Notes under the pieces: model-generated
Told to the model about the DNA's origin: nothing
The model's input: the letters and a program-made list of their open reading frames with translations, nothing else
Databases searched by the model: none
In this document: positions 54,632 through 63,780 of the stretch, one piece after another
Layout of the letters: the number at the start of each line of letters is the position of its first letter
How positions within the stretch are numbered: position 1 is the stretch's first letter
Assembly: GCA_021808665.1 (NCBI GenBank)
Contig: JAKBBA010000004.1
Location: 62,001-126,000, forward strand
Source of the DNA: Actinomycetes bacterium
GTDB lineage: Bacteria > Actinomycetota > Acidimicrobiia > Acidimicrobiales > Palsa-688
DNA length: 64,000 nt
Direction: 5' to 3'
Made by a program: the position numbers and the translations under genes

Positions 54632-55308
54632 GCATGCCTTTCTACGTTGCCCCAGAGCAGTTCATGAAAGACAAGGCGGACTTCGCGCGTAAGAACATAG
54701 CCCGCGGCCGTCCCCTTGTAGCGACCGTGTACTCGGGTGGGATCCTGATCTGCGCCGAGAACCAATCCAAGAGCTTGCACAAAGTGAGCGAGATCTACGA
54801 CCGCATAGCCTTCGCCGGAGTCGGGCGCTACAACGAGTTCGACTCGCTGCGCCGTGCGGGCGTACAGCACGCCGACGTCAAGGGGTACCAGTTCAGCCGT
54901 GAGGACGTCGACGCCCGCTCCTTGGCGAACCTCTACGCCCAGTACATGGGGAACGTCTTCACCCACGAGCTCAAGCCTCTCGAAGTTGAGATTCTCGTCG
55001 CCGAAGTAGGGGAGGCCGGAGCCCCAGACCAGCTCTACCATATTCTCTACGACGGCTCGGTCATGGACGAAGACAACCTGAGCGTCCTAGGCGGCGAAGC
55101 TGACGTGATCAGCGCACGCCTGGCTGAAGGTTACGACCCCCAGTGGAGTCTGGATGAGGCTCTGAGACGGAGCGCGAGCGCTCTGGCCGCCGACCGGCCA
55201 ACGCAAGCCAAGGAGCTCGAAGTAGCCGTCCTCGACCGCTCCAACGGCCGGCGGGCCTTCCGCCGTCTCGACGAAGGGGAAGTGGCTGCAGCGCTCGCCG
55301 GGAGCTGA
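54628..55308 (+). CDS. prcA: Proteasome alpha subunit
   Basis: A 226-residue structural subunit forming the outer rings of the 20S core. It has the alpha-type N-terminal gate helix (YVAPEQFMKDKADFARKNIA), and the beta-sheet core RPLVATVYSGGILICAENQS, KVSEIYDRIAFAGVGRYNEF, and VEILVAEVGEAGAPDQLYHI. No catalytic Thr. ATG 54628 overlaps the prcB stop by four bases; GGAGGAG lies 10 bases upstream. Slightly shorter than mycobacterial PrcA at the C-terminus. Confidence 0.93.
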   Translation: MSMPFYVAPEQFMKDKADFARKNIARGRPLVATVYSGGILICAENQSKSLHKVSEIYDRIAFAGVGRYNEFDSLRRAGVQHADVKGYQFSREDVDARSLANLYAQYMGNVFTHELKPLEVEILVAEVGEAGAPDQLYHILYDGSVMDEDNLSVLGGEADVISARLAEGYDPQWSLDEALRRSASALAADRPTQAKELEVAVLDRSNGRRAFRRLDEGEVAAALAGS

Positions 55309-55338
55309 CCGCCTCCGAGGTCAGCACAAAGCGAGGCT

Positions 55339-57075
55339 TTACGGGTCGCTGAGACCCGGCCGGCGGAGTGCCTCTGGAAGGTGCAAAGCCCTTAACTTTC
55401 CCATTACATCCGACGGGAGGGATCGTGGCGTCAGCAGGGACACCACGATCATCGTTGCGAAAGCCAAGGGTACCGTCCAGATGGCCGGTACCTGAACCAG
55501 GATCGCCGGCCATCCTCTGGTCGCAGCGCCAGCCATCGCAGCGATCACGGCCCCTGAGGCGCTACCACCTCCGAGAATGAGCCCCGCCAGCGCTCCGCGC
55601 CTCGTCAGGCGTGTCCACCATATGCCCAGTATCAATAGTGGACAGAAAGACGACGCCGCCACGGCGAACGCCCATCCCACGAGGACGTTGATCGAGCTGC
55701 CGCGGACCGCTAAGCCTGCGACCGTTACCGCTAAGCCGGCTCCCAGAGCGGAGAACCTGAACGCCTTGACCCCTCCGGCGAGAATGTCGTGAGATAAGGC
55801 CCCCGCCGTGGCTATCAGGAGGCCGGAGGAGGTGGACAAGAAGGCGGCGAAGGCTCCGCCGGCTACGAGTGCGGAGAGTACCCGCTCGCCCACGCCCCCA
55901 ACGGCTAGACGTGGCAGGACGAGAACCACCGTGTCCGTGGCTTTGGAGAGGTACAAACCTGGGGCCTCGACTCGCCCAAGCAATGCAAGAAGCGCCGGCC
56001 ACACGTAGAAGCACGACAGGAGCACCACGACGATAGCAGTGGTGCGTCGCGCCGTCTGGCCGTCGGGATTGGTGTAGAAGCGCACGAGGATGTGTGGCAG
56101 GCCGAGCGCACCAAGGAAGGTGGCGAGAATTATCCCGTATGTTGCGGCGAGGGGATGGATAGAACGGCCACCCAGCAACAGCAGAGGAGACAGCCACTGC
56201 CGGTTGGTCAGCGTGCCCGACGTTGGTGTCGGAGCGGCCGAGCCCGCCGGAAAGGAGATGGAAGCGCCCGCGCCGACCTGGTGCACCCCGGCGCTCAACT
56301 CCACGGCCCCTCCTGGCGTGGCCTCGTGCGACGAACCGTCCACCTCGCCGCGGATCACGACACGAACTGGCGTGGTCACCCGGATCCCGGTCTGCTCGGC
56401 GAAGCGGACCGTCGACGCGCGTTCGAACACTGCTGGCGCTTTGCCGGTGACAGCTTCGAGGGGTGGATGACGGAATACAGCTACCAGGGCAAGGGCGGGC
56501 AGGGCAATGGCGACCAACTTCAGCCAGAACTCGAAGGATTGAACGAAGGTGATTCCCTTCATCCCTCCGCTTGCTATTGCCCCGGTTACAACGACGCCTA
56601 GCACGACTACTCCAACCCAGTACGGTCCCCCGAAGGCAACCTGGAGGGTAACCCCGGCGCCTTCCATCTGGGGAAGCAGGTAGAAGCCGCAGATGACCAG
56701 CACGAACCCGGTCGCAACCTTACGTAGCAGGGGAGAGTCGAGCCTGCCTTCGGCGAAGTCGGGGATCGTGTACGCGCCGAAACGCCGCAGGGGTGCTGCC
56801 ACAACGGCGAGGAGCACCAGATACCCGGCTGCGTAGCCCACGGCGTACCACAGCGCTCCGATCCCGTCTGCCATGGCGAGACCGGCAACTCCGAGAAAGG
56901 ATGCCGCTGAGAGGTACTCGCCAGAGATGGCAGCCGCGTTGAGACCAGAAGGCACCTGACGTGCTGCGACGAGGAAGTCGTCCCGGGTTCGCGAAACCCT
57001 GAGCCCTCGGGATCCGACGACCGCAGTCGCGACACTGACGGCTACGACGCCGACGACGGCCCCTGTATCGGTCAA
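55339..57075 (-). CDS. actP: Cation/acetate symporter, sodium:solute symporter family
   Basis: A 578-residue transporter with about 13 membrane helices, ActP/MctC-like, importing acetate or other short monocarboxylates with Na+ or H+. Typical motifs are FLVAARQVPSGLNAAAISGEYLSAASFLGVAGLA (start of SSS fold, given in part), IPDFAEGRLDSPLLRKVATG, FYLLPQMEGAGVTLQVAFGG and PHILVRFYTNPDGQTARRTT. TTG 57075 overlaps the small membrane gene's stop. The context (acetyl-CoA synthetase, SatP, two-component system) supports acetate as substrate. Confidence 0.88.
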   Translation of the reverse strand: MTDTGAVVGVVAVSVATAVVGSRGLRVSRTRDDFLVAARQVPSGLNAAAISGEYLSAASFLGVAGLAMADGIGALWYAVGYAAGYLVLLAVVAAPLRRFGAYTIPDFAEGRLDSPLLRKVATGFVLVICGFYLLPQMEGAGVTLQVAFGGPYWVGVVVLGVVVTGAIASGGMKGITFVQSFEFWLKLVAIALPALALVAVFRHPPLEAVTGKAPAVFERASTVRFAEQTGIRVTTPVRVVIRGEVDGSSHEATPGGAVELSAGVHQVGAGASISFPAGSAAPTPTSGTLTNRQWLSPLLLLGGRSIHPLAATYGIILATFLGALGLPHILVRFYTNPDGQTARRTTAIVVVLLSCFYVWPALLALLGRVEAPGLYLSKATDTVVLVLPRLAVGGVGERVLSALVAGGAFAAFLSTSSGLLIATAGALSHDILAGGVKAFRFSALGAGLAVTVAGLAVRGSSINVLVGWAFAVAASSFCPLLILGIWWTRLTRRGALAGLILGGGSASGAVIAAMAGAATRGWPAILVQVPAIWTVPLAFATMIVVSLLTPRSLPSDVMGKLRALHLPEALRRPGLSDP

Positions 57076-57473
57076 TGCTTCTCGAAAAGGGCGACGAAGC
57101 GCTCCTCGACTCTCGCCGCCCTGCGCACGTAGAGGACTGCCAGAACCACAAGCGGAGGGTATATACCCACCCCGAGGACGGCCACGGTGAGGGGAACCCC
57201 GCCAACTGTGACTTTGACCAGGCTCGGCAGCAGCACGGAGAGGATCGGAAACGTGATGACGACCGCGCCGGCCGGAAGCAGCACTCCGAGAGCGACTCCG
57301 AGCTGCGCTCGTATAAGCGAACGTAGGAGCGTCTCTCCGTATGCGCCCTTAGCGTAAAGGTCGGCGGTAGAAGGGACTGATCGGGTGGCAGAGCTGGCGC
57401 CAGCCTGCACTCCACCGCGCACCGTGACCCTCTCCGGCCGGGCCGGCGAGTGCTCTGAGCAGTCGCCGGTCAA
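57072..57473 (-). CDS. Small membrane protein of the acetate symporter operon
   Basis: A 133-residue protein with a soluble start, two membrane helices (LGVALGVLLPAGAVVITFPI, VAVLGVGIYPPLVVLAVLYV) and a charged tail (RRAARVEERFVALFEKH). It corresponds in place and shape to the small DUF485/DUF4212-type proteins that accompany ActP-like symporters, though the sequence is not clearly of either family. TTG start overlapping the response-regulator stop, and its own stop overlaps actP. Confidence 0.72.
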   Translation of the reverse strand: MTGDCSEHSPARPERVTVRGGVQAGASSATRSVPSTADLYAKGAYGETLLRSLIRAQLGVALGVLLPAGAVVITFPILSVLLPSLVKVTVGGVPLTVAVLGVGIYPPLVVLAVLYVRRAARVEERFVALFEKH

Positions 57474-58246
57474 TGCTGGCGCTTTGCTAGAGAGACTAGA
57501 TGGTCATGAAGGTCTCTGACGTGACGCCTGGCTACACCGAGGGTGACATCGGGCAGCACGACGTACACCTTCCCGCCGTCGCCGCGCAGCTCTCGCACAG
57601 CTCTTAGGTTCACGAGATGCTGACGGTGGATCCTGGTGAACCCCTCCCTTGCCCAGGCGGCCTCAAGACGTGCCATCGCTACCCTAACCAGGAGGCTCCG
57701 ACCGTCGAAGGTATGCAGGCGCACGTAGTCACCGGCGGACTCGACCCAGGCCACCTGGGAGCGTTCGACCAAAAGCGTCTTGCCAGCCTGCTCGACGACG
57801 ACGATATCCATGCGGTCTTGGTTGCTGCGATCCTCACCGTCTGTAGCCGTCTTCTCCCCGCCAGGAACGGCTGGAGTAGCTCGGGTCGCCATCACCCGGC
57901 GCAGGACGGGGTTAAGACGGTCAGCGTCGAGGGGTTTCAATAGGTAGCCGACCGCTCCGACGTCGAACGCCTCCAGGGCGTATTCAGCGTGGGCTGTCAC
58001 AAAGACGACGCTCGGAGGGTCAGCGAAGCGGCTGATCACACTTGCGAGCTCCAGACCCCCTAGTCCTGGCATGGCTATGTCAGCTATCACGAGGTCGAAG
58101 CTTCGGTCCCTCAGTTCGCGAAGGGCGTTGGTCGAGTCCGAAGCTGCGACCACACGTTCGGCGAGTCCTGAGGTGTTGACCAGGAATGCCACCTCGTCCA
58201 GAGCAGGCAGCTCGTCGTCGACTGCGAGAACGTTCAGGAGTTTCAC
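57470..58246 (-). CDS. LytTR-type response regulator
   Basis: A 258-residue regulator. Receiver domain residues 1-120 with the phosphorylated Asp in DLVIADIAMPGLGGLEL (Asp about 56), Thr in VVFVTAHAEYALEAF and Lys in VGYLLKPLDADRL; C-terminal LytTR DNA-binding domain (VAWVESAGDYVRLHTFDGRS, FTRIHRQHLVNLRAV, VYVVLPDVTLGVARRHVRDL). With the kinase before it, it probably controls the acetate uptake genes, as MctR/S or YpdAB-type systems do in other bacteria. GTG 58246 overlaps the kinase stop. Confidence 0.88.
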   Translation of the reverse strand: MKLLNVLAVDDELPALDEVAFLVNTSGLAERVVAASDSTNALRELRDRSFDLVIADIAMPGLGGLELASVISRFADPPSVVFVTAHAEYALEAFDVGAVGYLLKPLDADRLNPVLRRVMATRATPAVPGGEKTATDGEDRSNQDRMDIVVVEQAGKTLLVERSQVAWVESAGDYVRLHTFDGRSLLVRVAMARLEAAWAREGFTRIHRQHLVNLRAVRELRGDGGKVYVVLPDVTLGVARRHVRDLHDHLVSLAKRQH

Positions 58247-59439
58247 TGCGCCACCAGCTTTGCGTAGCCCGGGCCTGATCGCGGCGCATGGCTGCGGAAC
58301 TTCGGAACGCTGAAGCTGACTTTGGTACCCGCTCCCGGCGCGGTCTCGACGACCAGTCCGTGACCTTCACCGAAGGTAGCCCGCAGGCGCTCGTCTACGT
58401 TGTGCAAACCGACCGAGGCGCTCTTGCCGGCGAGAGCGTTCGCCACCCGTCGAGCGTCGACCCCGGCTCCGTCGTCCTCGACGCTTATTAATGCCGCAGC
58501 GCCGGAGTCGACCACCTCGATTCTTATGCTTCCAGCTCCTTTCGGTTCGATCCCGTGGCGGACAGCGTTCTCGACCACCGGCTGGAGGACGAGAGACGGA
58601 ACCCGGACGCTCAGGACTTCCGGTGCAACTTTCAAGGTGACACCCAACCGGGATCCGAAACGGGCCCTTTCAAGCTCGAGGTAGATGTCTACTAGGCGAA
58701 GCTCCTCGGCGAGGTTGGTGTACTGCGCGTGGCTGGCGAAGCTGTAACGGGTGAACTCGGCGAACGATACGAGAAGCTCGCGAGCCCTGTCGGGGTCGGT
58801 GCGGACGAAAGATTCGATAGCCGTGAGCGCGTTGTAGACGAAATGTGGCGAGATCTGAGCCCTTAAGAACTGCAATTCCGCCTGCACCGCTCGGCGTCGG
58901 GACAGGTCCAGCTCGGCTAGCTCCAGCTGAGTGGAGACGAACTTGGCAACCTCCCCGCAGAGGCGGAGCAGACCGGGGGGAGCCGACGAGTCAACGGCGA
59001 TCAGCGCTCCAACCACTTTCTGGTCCACTTGAAGCGGAACTGCGACCCCGGCGTTAAGCCCCCGCCCGGCGAGGTGGTCGCAGCGCAGGTCGTCGCCCGA
59101 CAGAAGCACTGGACGTCCCTGGTCCATCACGCTGCGCACGGCGGCGCCCAGGAGATCGCAGTTCTTAGCCTCGACACCGTCACTGGCGATGATGCCCGTC
59201 TCGTCCCCGACGATCACCCCCGACGTTGCGAGCAGGGACCGTAAAGGGCCTAGCGCTCGGCCGATCGCGTCGGCGCTCATTCCACTTCGGAGCGCCGGCG
59301 CAGCCTGGTTGGCGATGCTCAACGCCTCGTACGAGCCGCGCTGGCCAGGGGTTACCAGCCGGCGTGGTGCCCAGAGCGCGTAGGCTCCGACGCCGGCAAG
59401 GCCGGCGACGGCCGCAGCTAGAACCACCCAGAGAATCAT
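58243..59439 (-). CDS. LytS-type sensor histidine kinase with GAF domain
   Basis: A 398-residue kinase. One N-terminal membrane helix (MILWVVLAAAVAGLAGVGAY), a GAF-like sensor at about 40-180 (GVIVGDETGIIASDG, AGVAVPLQVDQKVVGALIAV), the His-kinase motif ISPHFVYNALTAIESFV (phospho-His about 198) and HATPase_c (LQPVVENAVRHGIEP, SVEDDGAGVD, SVGLHNVDERLRATFG). Sensing a cytoplasmic or membrane signal is inferred from the single helix. First gene of a four-gene acetate operon on the minus strand. Confidence 0.87.
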   Translation of the reverse strand: MILWVVLAAAVAGLAGVGAYALWAPRRLVTPGQRGSYEALSIANQAAPALRSGMSADAIGRALGPLRSLLATSGVIVGDETGIIASDGVEAKNCDLLGAAVRSVMDQGRPVLLSGDDLRCDHLAGRGLNAGVAVPLQVDQKVVGALIAVDSSAPPGLLRLCGEVAKFVSTQLELAELDLSRRRAVQAELQFLRAQISPHFVYNALTAIESFVRTDPDRARELLVSFAEFTRYSFASHAQYTNLAEELRLVDIYLELERARFGSRLGVTLKVAPEVLSVRVPSLVLQPVVENAVRHGIEPKGAGSIRIEVVDSGAAALISVEDDGAGVDARRVANALAGKSASVGLHNVDERLRATFGEGHGLVVETAPGAGTKVSFSVPKFRSHAPRSGPGYAKLVAQ

Positions 59440-59652
59440 CGTCGGCGCAACTCCCCCGAAGACACCAAAGTAGAGTCTGCCACACCCCGGCCCTGACCCG
59501 CCTCATCGGAGGCTAGGCGGGAGGTTCGGCCGCCGTTCGTCGTACCCCCACGACCGCTCGTCGCCCTTTCGTGGCCGTTCGGCGCAGGATCGACCCGCTT
59601 CGGCGCCGGAGTGCCTTTCGAGCAGGCAAGAGGCCACCTTCAGGATCAAATA

Positions 59653-59668
59653 TGTGACAGCGGTCACC
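59653..59668. promoter_or_regulatory. CRP/GlxR-like operator upstream of satP
   Basis: TGTGACAGCGGTCACC matches TGTGA-N6-TCACA with one mismatch in the last base. It lies 42 to 57 bases upstream of the satP ATG and about 220 bases from the kinase start on the other strand. CRP control of acs and acetate uptake is known in E. coli and mycobacteria. The short distance to the ATG leaves little room for an activated promoter downstream, so it may act as an operator overlapping the promoter. Confidence 0.5.
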
Positions 59669-59709
59669 AGATCGGGGCCGCGCACATACAGAGTGACGGG
59701 GGTACCGCA

Positions 59710-60345
59710 ATGTCAGATCAAAACCAAGGATCCCAGAACGTCGTAGTCATCAAGGAGACGCCGCCGATAGCCGATCCGGGCCCTCTAGGGTTGGCTGGTT
59801 TCGCTCTCACCACGTTCTTGCTTTCGGTGCACAACGCCGGCTGGGACCGAGGCACGGGGCTCGCGTGGCTGGGCTACGCCCTCGCCTACGGGGGTATAGC
59901 TCAGATGCTCGCCGGCATGTGGGAGTTCAAGAACCGCAACGTGTTCGGGTCCACAGCGTTCACCTCCTACGGCGCCTTCTGGGTCGGGCTCGCACTGTGG
60001 GTCGAGCTCGCGGCCGGACATGCCAAGTCCGCTGCGCAGGCAGGGAACGATCTCGGGTGGATCCTGCTCGGGTTCTTTATTTTCACAACGTACATGTGGC
60101 TTTGGAGCGCAGCCGCCAACACGGTGCTGTTCGCCGTGTTCACAGTGTTGGACGTCACCTTCTTGGTGTTGGTGATAGGCAACTTCTCCAACAGCGTCGG
60201 GACCGTCAAATTCGGCGGTGTCCTCGGGGTGATCACCGCAGCGCTCGCTTGGTACGCGTCGGCGGCAGGGGTTATCAACGGCATGAGAGGCAAGCAGGTA
60301 CTGTTCATGGGCAAGCCTCTGATCAAGCCCGCTCAGAACGCATAG
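59710..60345 (+). CDS. satP: SatP/GPR1-FUN34-YaaH family acetate transporter
   Basis: A 211-residue membrane protein with six helices, forming acetate or succinate channels. The family signature appears as ADPGPLGLAGFALTTFLLSVHNAG (with Asp where Asn is usual), followed by YGGIAQMLAGMWEFKNRNVF, TAFTSYGAFWVGLALW and FFIFTTYMWLWSAAANTVLF. ATG 59710. It is 16 bases upstream of acsA, so imported acetate is activated by its operon partner. The 270-base region before it carries the CRP-like site. Confidence 0.88.
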   Translation: MSDQNQGSQNVVVIKETPPIADPGPLGLAGFALTTFLLSVHNAGWDRGTGLAWLGYALAYGGIAQMLAGMWEFKNRNVFGSTAFTSYGAFWVGLALWVELAAGHAKSAAQAGNDLGWILLGFFIFTTYMWLWSAAANTVLFAVFTVLDVTFLVLVIGNFSNSVGTVKFGGVLGVITAALAWYASAAGVINGMRGKQVLFMGKPLIKPAQNA

Positions 60346-60361
60346 AGGCAGGGAGGACAGA

Positions 60362-62341
60362 ATGACCAACGAGAACCAAGAGGAGCTCTCCGCACTTCTC
60401 CACGAGAACCGGCGTTTCCCACCACCGGCCGACTTCGCCGCCGACGCAGTAGCACAGCCGGAGATATACGAGCGGGCCGGAGCCGACCGGGTCGCTTTCT
60501 GGGAGGAGCAGGCCCGACGGCTGAGCTGGGCGGAGCCCTGGCACACCGCCCTCGAATGGGAGATGCCCTTCGCCAAGTGGTTCGTAGGCGGAAAGCTCAA
60601 CGTGGCCTACAACTGCGTCGACCGCCACGTCGAGGCCGGCCTCGGCGACAGGGTTGCCTACTACTGGGAGGGCGAGCCTGGCGACACCCGCACGATCACC
60701 TACCGGGATCTGCAGGTGATGGTGTGCAAGGCGGCGAACGCCCTCGCCGAGCTCGGCGTCGAGGCATCCACGAAAGTGGCGATCTACATGCCGATGATTC
60801 CCGAGACCGTGGCGGCGATGCTCGCCTGCGCCCGGTTGGGGGCGCCTCACACCGTGGTGTTCGGGGGTTTCTCCGCCGAGGCTCTGCGTGACCGGATCCT
60901 CGACTGCGACGCCCGGGTGGTGATCACCGCCGACGGGGGGTACCGCCGCGGGGCTCCCAGCGCCCTGAAACCGGCGGTCGACGACGCTGTGGCAGCATGC
61001 CCGAACGTCACGAACGTCCTCGTAGTGCGCCGAACCGGCCAGGATGTGGCTTTCCAAGCTGGTCGCGACGTGTGGTGGCACGACATAGTGGACCGCCAGA
61101 CCGAGCACCACGAAGCGCAGATGTTCGACTCCGAGCATCCGCTGTACATCATGTACACGAGCGGGACCACCGCCAAGCCCAAGGGAATCCTTCACACCTC
61201 CGGTGGTTACCTGACCCACACGTCTGCTACGCACAGGCTTGTCTTTGACCTGAAACCCGACAAGGACATCTTCTGGACCGCCGCAGACATCGGGTGGGTG
61301 ACAGGGCACAGTTACATCGTCTACGGTCCGCTGGCGAACGCGACCACGTCGGTCATGTACGAGGGAACCCCGGACACGCCGACCCGCGACAGGTGGTGGC
61401 AGATAGTCGAACGTTACAAGGTCAATATCCTCTACACCGCTCCGACAACCATCCGGACATTCATGAAGTGGGGAGAGGACCTCCCCGCTGCTCACGACTT
61501 GAGCTCCCTTCGACTTCTCGGCTCGGTCGGGGAGCCGATAAATCCGGAGGCTTGGATCTGGTATCGGACCCACATAGGTGGCGAGCGTTGCCCGATAGTC
61601 GACACGTGGTGGCAAACCGAGACCGGTGGGATCATGATCTCGCCGCTGCCGGGTGTCACGGCTACCAAGCCAGGAGCTGCGATGCGCCCTCTGCCGGGGA
61701 TCACAGCCGACGTGGTCTCCAACGACGGCTCCTCGGTGGGCAACGGCGAGGGTGGCTTGTTGATTATCAGGGATCCGTGGCCTGGAATGCTTCGAGGCAT
61801 CTGGGGTGACGACCAGCGCTACAAGGACACCTACTGGAGCCGCTTCCCCGGTGTGTACTTCGCAGGTGACGGCGCCAAGCGCGACGAAGACGGGGACCTT
61901 TGGCTGCTTGGTCGCGTGGACGACGTTATGAACGTGTCAGGACACCGCATCTCGACCACCGAAGTCGAACACGCCCTCGTAGGACATCCCTCGGTGGCCG
62001 AAGCGGCGGTCGTGGGGGCTTCGGACCCGACGACGGGCCAGGCGATCGTCGCCTTCGTGACGGTCAAGTCGGGCGCTGAGCAAGCAGACGGAGGTGACCG
62101 TCTCGTCGCCGCTCTACGCGACCACGTCGCGCGTGAGATCGGGCCTATCGCCAAGCCGCGCCAGATCCTCCTCACCCCTGAGCTGCCCAAGACCCGCTCT
62201 GGGAAGATCATGCGGAGGCTGCTACGCGACGTCGCCGAACAGCGCGAGCTCGGGGACGTGACCACCCTGTTGGACGCCACGGTCGTCAACGCAATACGCG
62301 ATCGCATGGTCCCCGGGGCCGAGGAGCACGAGCAAGGCTGA
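60362..62341 (+). CDS. acsA: Acetyl-CoA synthetase
   Basis: A 659-residue AMP-forming enzyme activating acetate. ATP/AMP motifs YIMYTSGTTAKPKGILHTSGG (in part), GWVTGHSYIVYGPLANATT, WWQTETGGIMISPLPG, and the C-terminal catalytic Lys in PELPKTRSGKIMRRLL, which is also the acetylation site known in this family. ATG 60362 has GGGAGG 6 bases upstream. It ends before a strong terminator. Confidence 0.95.
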   Translation: MTNENQEELSALLHENRRFPPPADFAADAVAQPEIYERAGADRVAFWEEQARRLSWAEPWHTALEWEMPFAKWFVGGKLNVAYNCVDRHVEAGLGDRVAYYWEGEPGDTRTITYRDLQVMVCKAANALAELGVEASTKVAIYMPMIPETVAAMLACARLGAPHTVVFGGFSAEALRDRILDCDARVVITADGGYRRGAPSALKPAVDDAVAACPNVTNVLVVRRTGQDVAFQAGRDVWWHDIVDRQTEHHEAQMFDSEHPLYIMYTSGTTAKPKGILHTSGGYLTHTSATHRLVFDLKPDKDIFWTAADIGWVTGHSYIVYGPLANATTSVMYEGTPDTPTRDRWWQIVERYKVNILYTAPTTIRTFMKWGEDLPAAHDLSSLRLLGSVGEPINPEAWIWYRTHIGGERCPIVDTWWQTETGGIMISPLPGVTATKPGAAMRPLPGITADVVSNDGSSVGNGEGGLLIIRDPWPGMLRGIWGDDQRYKDTYWSRFPGVYFAGDGAKRDEDGDLWLLGRVDDVMNVSGHRISTTEVEHALVGHPSVAEAAVVGASDPTTGQAIVAFVTVKSGAEQADGGDRLVAALRDHVAREIGPIAKPRQILLTPELPKTRSGKIMRRLLRDVAEQRELGDVTTLLDATVVNAIRDRMVPGAEEHEQG

Positions 62342-62351
62342 CCGCACACCC

Positions 62352-62396
62352 CTAGCCCGGTCCGTGGCGGTCCCCCGACGCCGTGGGCCGGGCTAG
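62352..62396 (+). terminator. Terminator after acsA
   Basis: An 18-pair stem with four G-T pairs: CTAGCCCGG (62352-62360) and its complement CCGGGCTAG (62388-62396) continue inward through 62369 paired with 62379, leaving a 9-base loop. It ends the satP-acsA transcript 13 bases before the pafA ATG, so pafA must have its own promoter inside or overlap this hairpin, or rely on read-through. Confidence 0.75.
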
Positions 62397-62408
62397 CCTT
62401 CGCTAATC

Positions 62409-63767
62409 ATGGATCGACGCATCTTCGGCCTCGAGAACGAATACGGGGTGACGTGCACCCTTCGTGGCCAGCGGCGTCTAAGCCCTGACGAGGTAGCCAG
62501 GTACCTCTTCCGCCGGGTGGTCAGCTGGGGCCGATCCTCGAACGTGTTCTTGGAGAACGGTGCCAGGCTCTACCTCGACGTGGGAAGCCACCCCGAGTAC
62601 GCAACGCCTGAGTGCGACTCGATAGAAGACCTGGTGGCCCACGACAAAGCGGGGGAGAGGGTGTTGGAGCAGCTCGTCGGCTCCGCCGAGGGCCGTCTGA
62701 GAGAGGAGGGGATCCGTGGCGTGGTCTACCTGTTCAAGAACAACACGGACTCGGCGGGGAACTCCTACGGCTGCCACGAGAACTACCTGACGGCGCGCCG
62801 CGACGACTTCGCGCACTACGCCGAAGTTCTGATCCCGTTCCTTGTTTCGAGGCAGATCTATGCCGGGGCGGGCAAGGTGCTCCAGACCGCCCGTGGCGCC
62901 ATCTACTGCATAAGCCAGCGGGCGGAGCACATCTGGGAGGGCGTTTCGTCTGCGACGACTCGCAGCCGTCCGATAATCAACACCCGCGACGAACCCCACG
63001 CTGACGCCGAGTACTACCGACGCTTGCATGTGATAGTCGGCGACTCCAACATGAGCGAGTACGCGACTTTCCTCAAAGTCGGGACGACCAGCATCCTGCT
63101 ACGGATGCTGGAGGACCCTTCGGTCGTGCTACGCGATATGACCCTCGAGAATCCGATCCGCGCGATCCGCGAGATCAGCCACGACACCAGCCTAAAGCGC
63201 CGGGTCCGGCTGGCCAACGGCCGCGAGGCGTCGGCACTCGAAATACAGTCGATCTACCTGGAGCGAGCCAAACGCTACCGGGACCTGAAGGGACTTTCCC
63301 CGATGGAAGACCGGGCGCTGGACATGTGGGAGCACTGCGTCACAGGGTTGGCATCGGATCCCTGGTCGATGGAACGCGAGTGCGACTGGGTAATCAAGCA
63401 CCATCTGATCGAACGCTACCGTGAACGCAACCAGCTCTCCCTCGGTCACCCGAAGATCGCCCTGATCGACCTGCAGTACCACGACGTCAACACCGAGCGA
63501 GGCCTTTTCTACAAGCTCCAGCGTGCCGGCCTGGTCGAGCGAGCAACGACCGACGAGGCTATAGCTGACGCAGTGGACAATCCGCCCCAGACGACACGGG
63601 CGAAGCTTCGTGGAGATTTCATCCGGCGGGCCAAGGAACGTCGCAGGGACTTCACGGTCGACTGGGTTCATCTAAAGCTGAATGACCAGGCGCAGCGGAC
63701 CATCCTGTGCAAGGACCCGTTCAAGTCGACCGACGAGCGGGTCGACAAGTTGATCGCATCCCTTTAG
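62409..63767 (+). CDS. pafA: PafA, Pup ligase
   Basis: A 452-residue glutamine-synthetase-like ligase that attaches deamidated Pup to substrate lysines. Start [98 protein letters not shown] and a C-terminal domain ending [15 protein letters not shown]. It is the paralogue of dop (51921) and lacks the Dop-specific loop. ATG 62409. Confidence 0.95.
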   Translation: MDRRIFGLENEYGVTCTLRGQRRLSPDEVARYLFRRVVSWGRSSNVFLENGARLYLDVGSHPEYATPECDSIEDLVAHDKAGERVLEQLVGSAEGRLREEGIRGVVYLFKNNTDSAGNSYGCHENYLTARRDDFAHYAEVLIPFLVSRQIYAGAGKVLQTARGAIYCISQRAEHIWEGVSSATTRSRPIINTRDEPHADAEYYRRLHVIVGDSNMSEYATFLKVGTTSILLRMLEDPSVVLRDMTLENPIRAIREISHDTSLKRRVRLANGREASALEIQSIYLERAKRYRDLKGLSPMEDRALDMWEHCVTGLASDPWSMERECDWVIKHHLIERYRERNQLSLGHPKIALIDLQYHDVNTERGLFYKLQRAGLVERATTDEAIADAVDNPPQTTRAKLRGDFIRRAKERRRDFTVDWVHLKLNDQAQRTILCKDPFKSTDERVDKLIASL

Positions 63768-63780
63768 GAGTTGCTGATAA

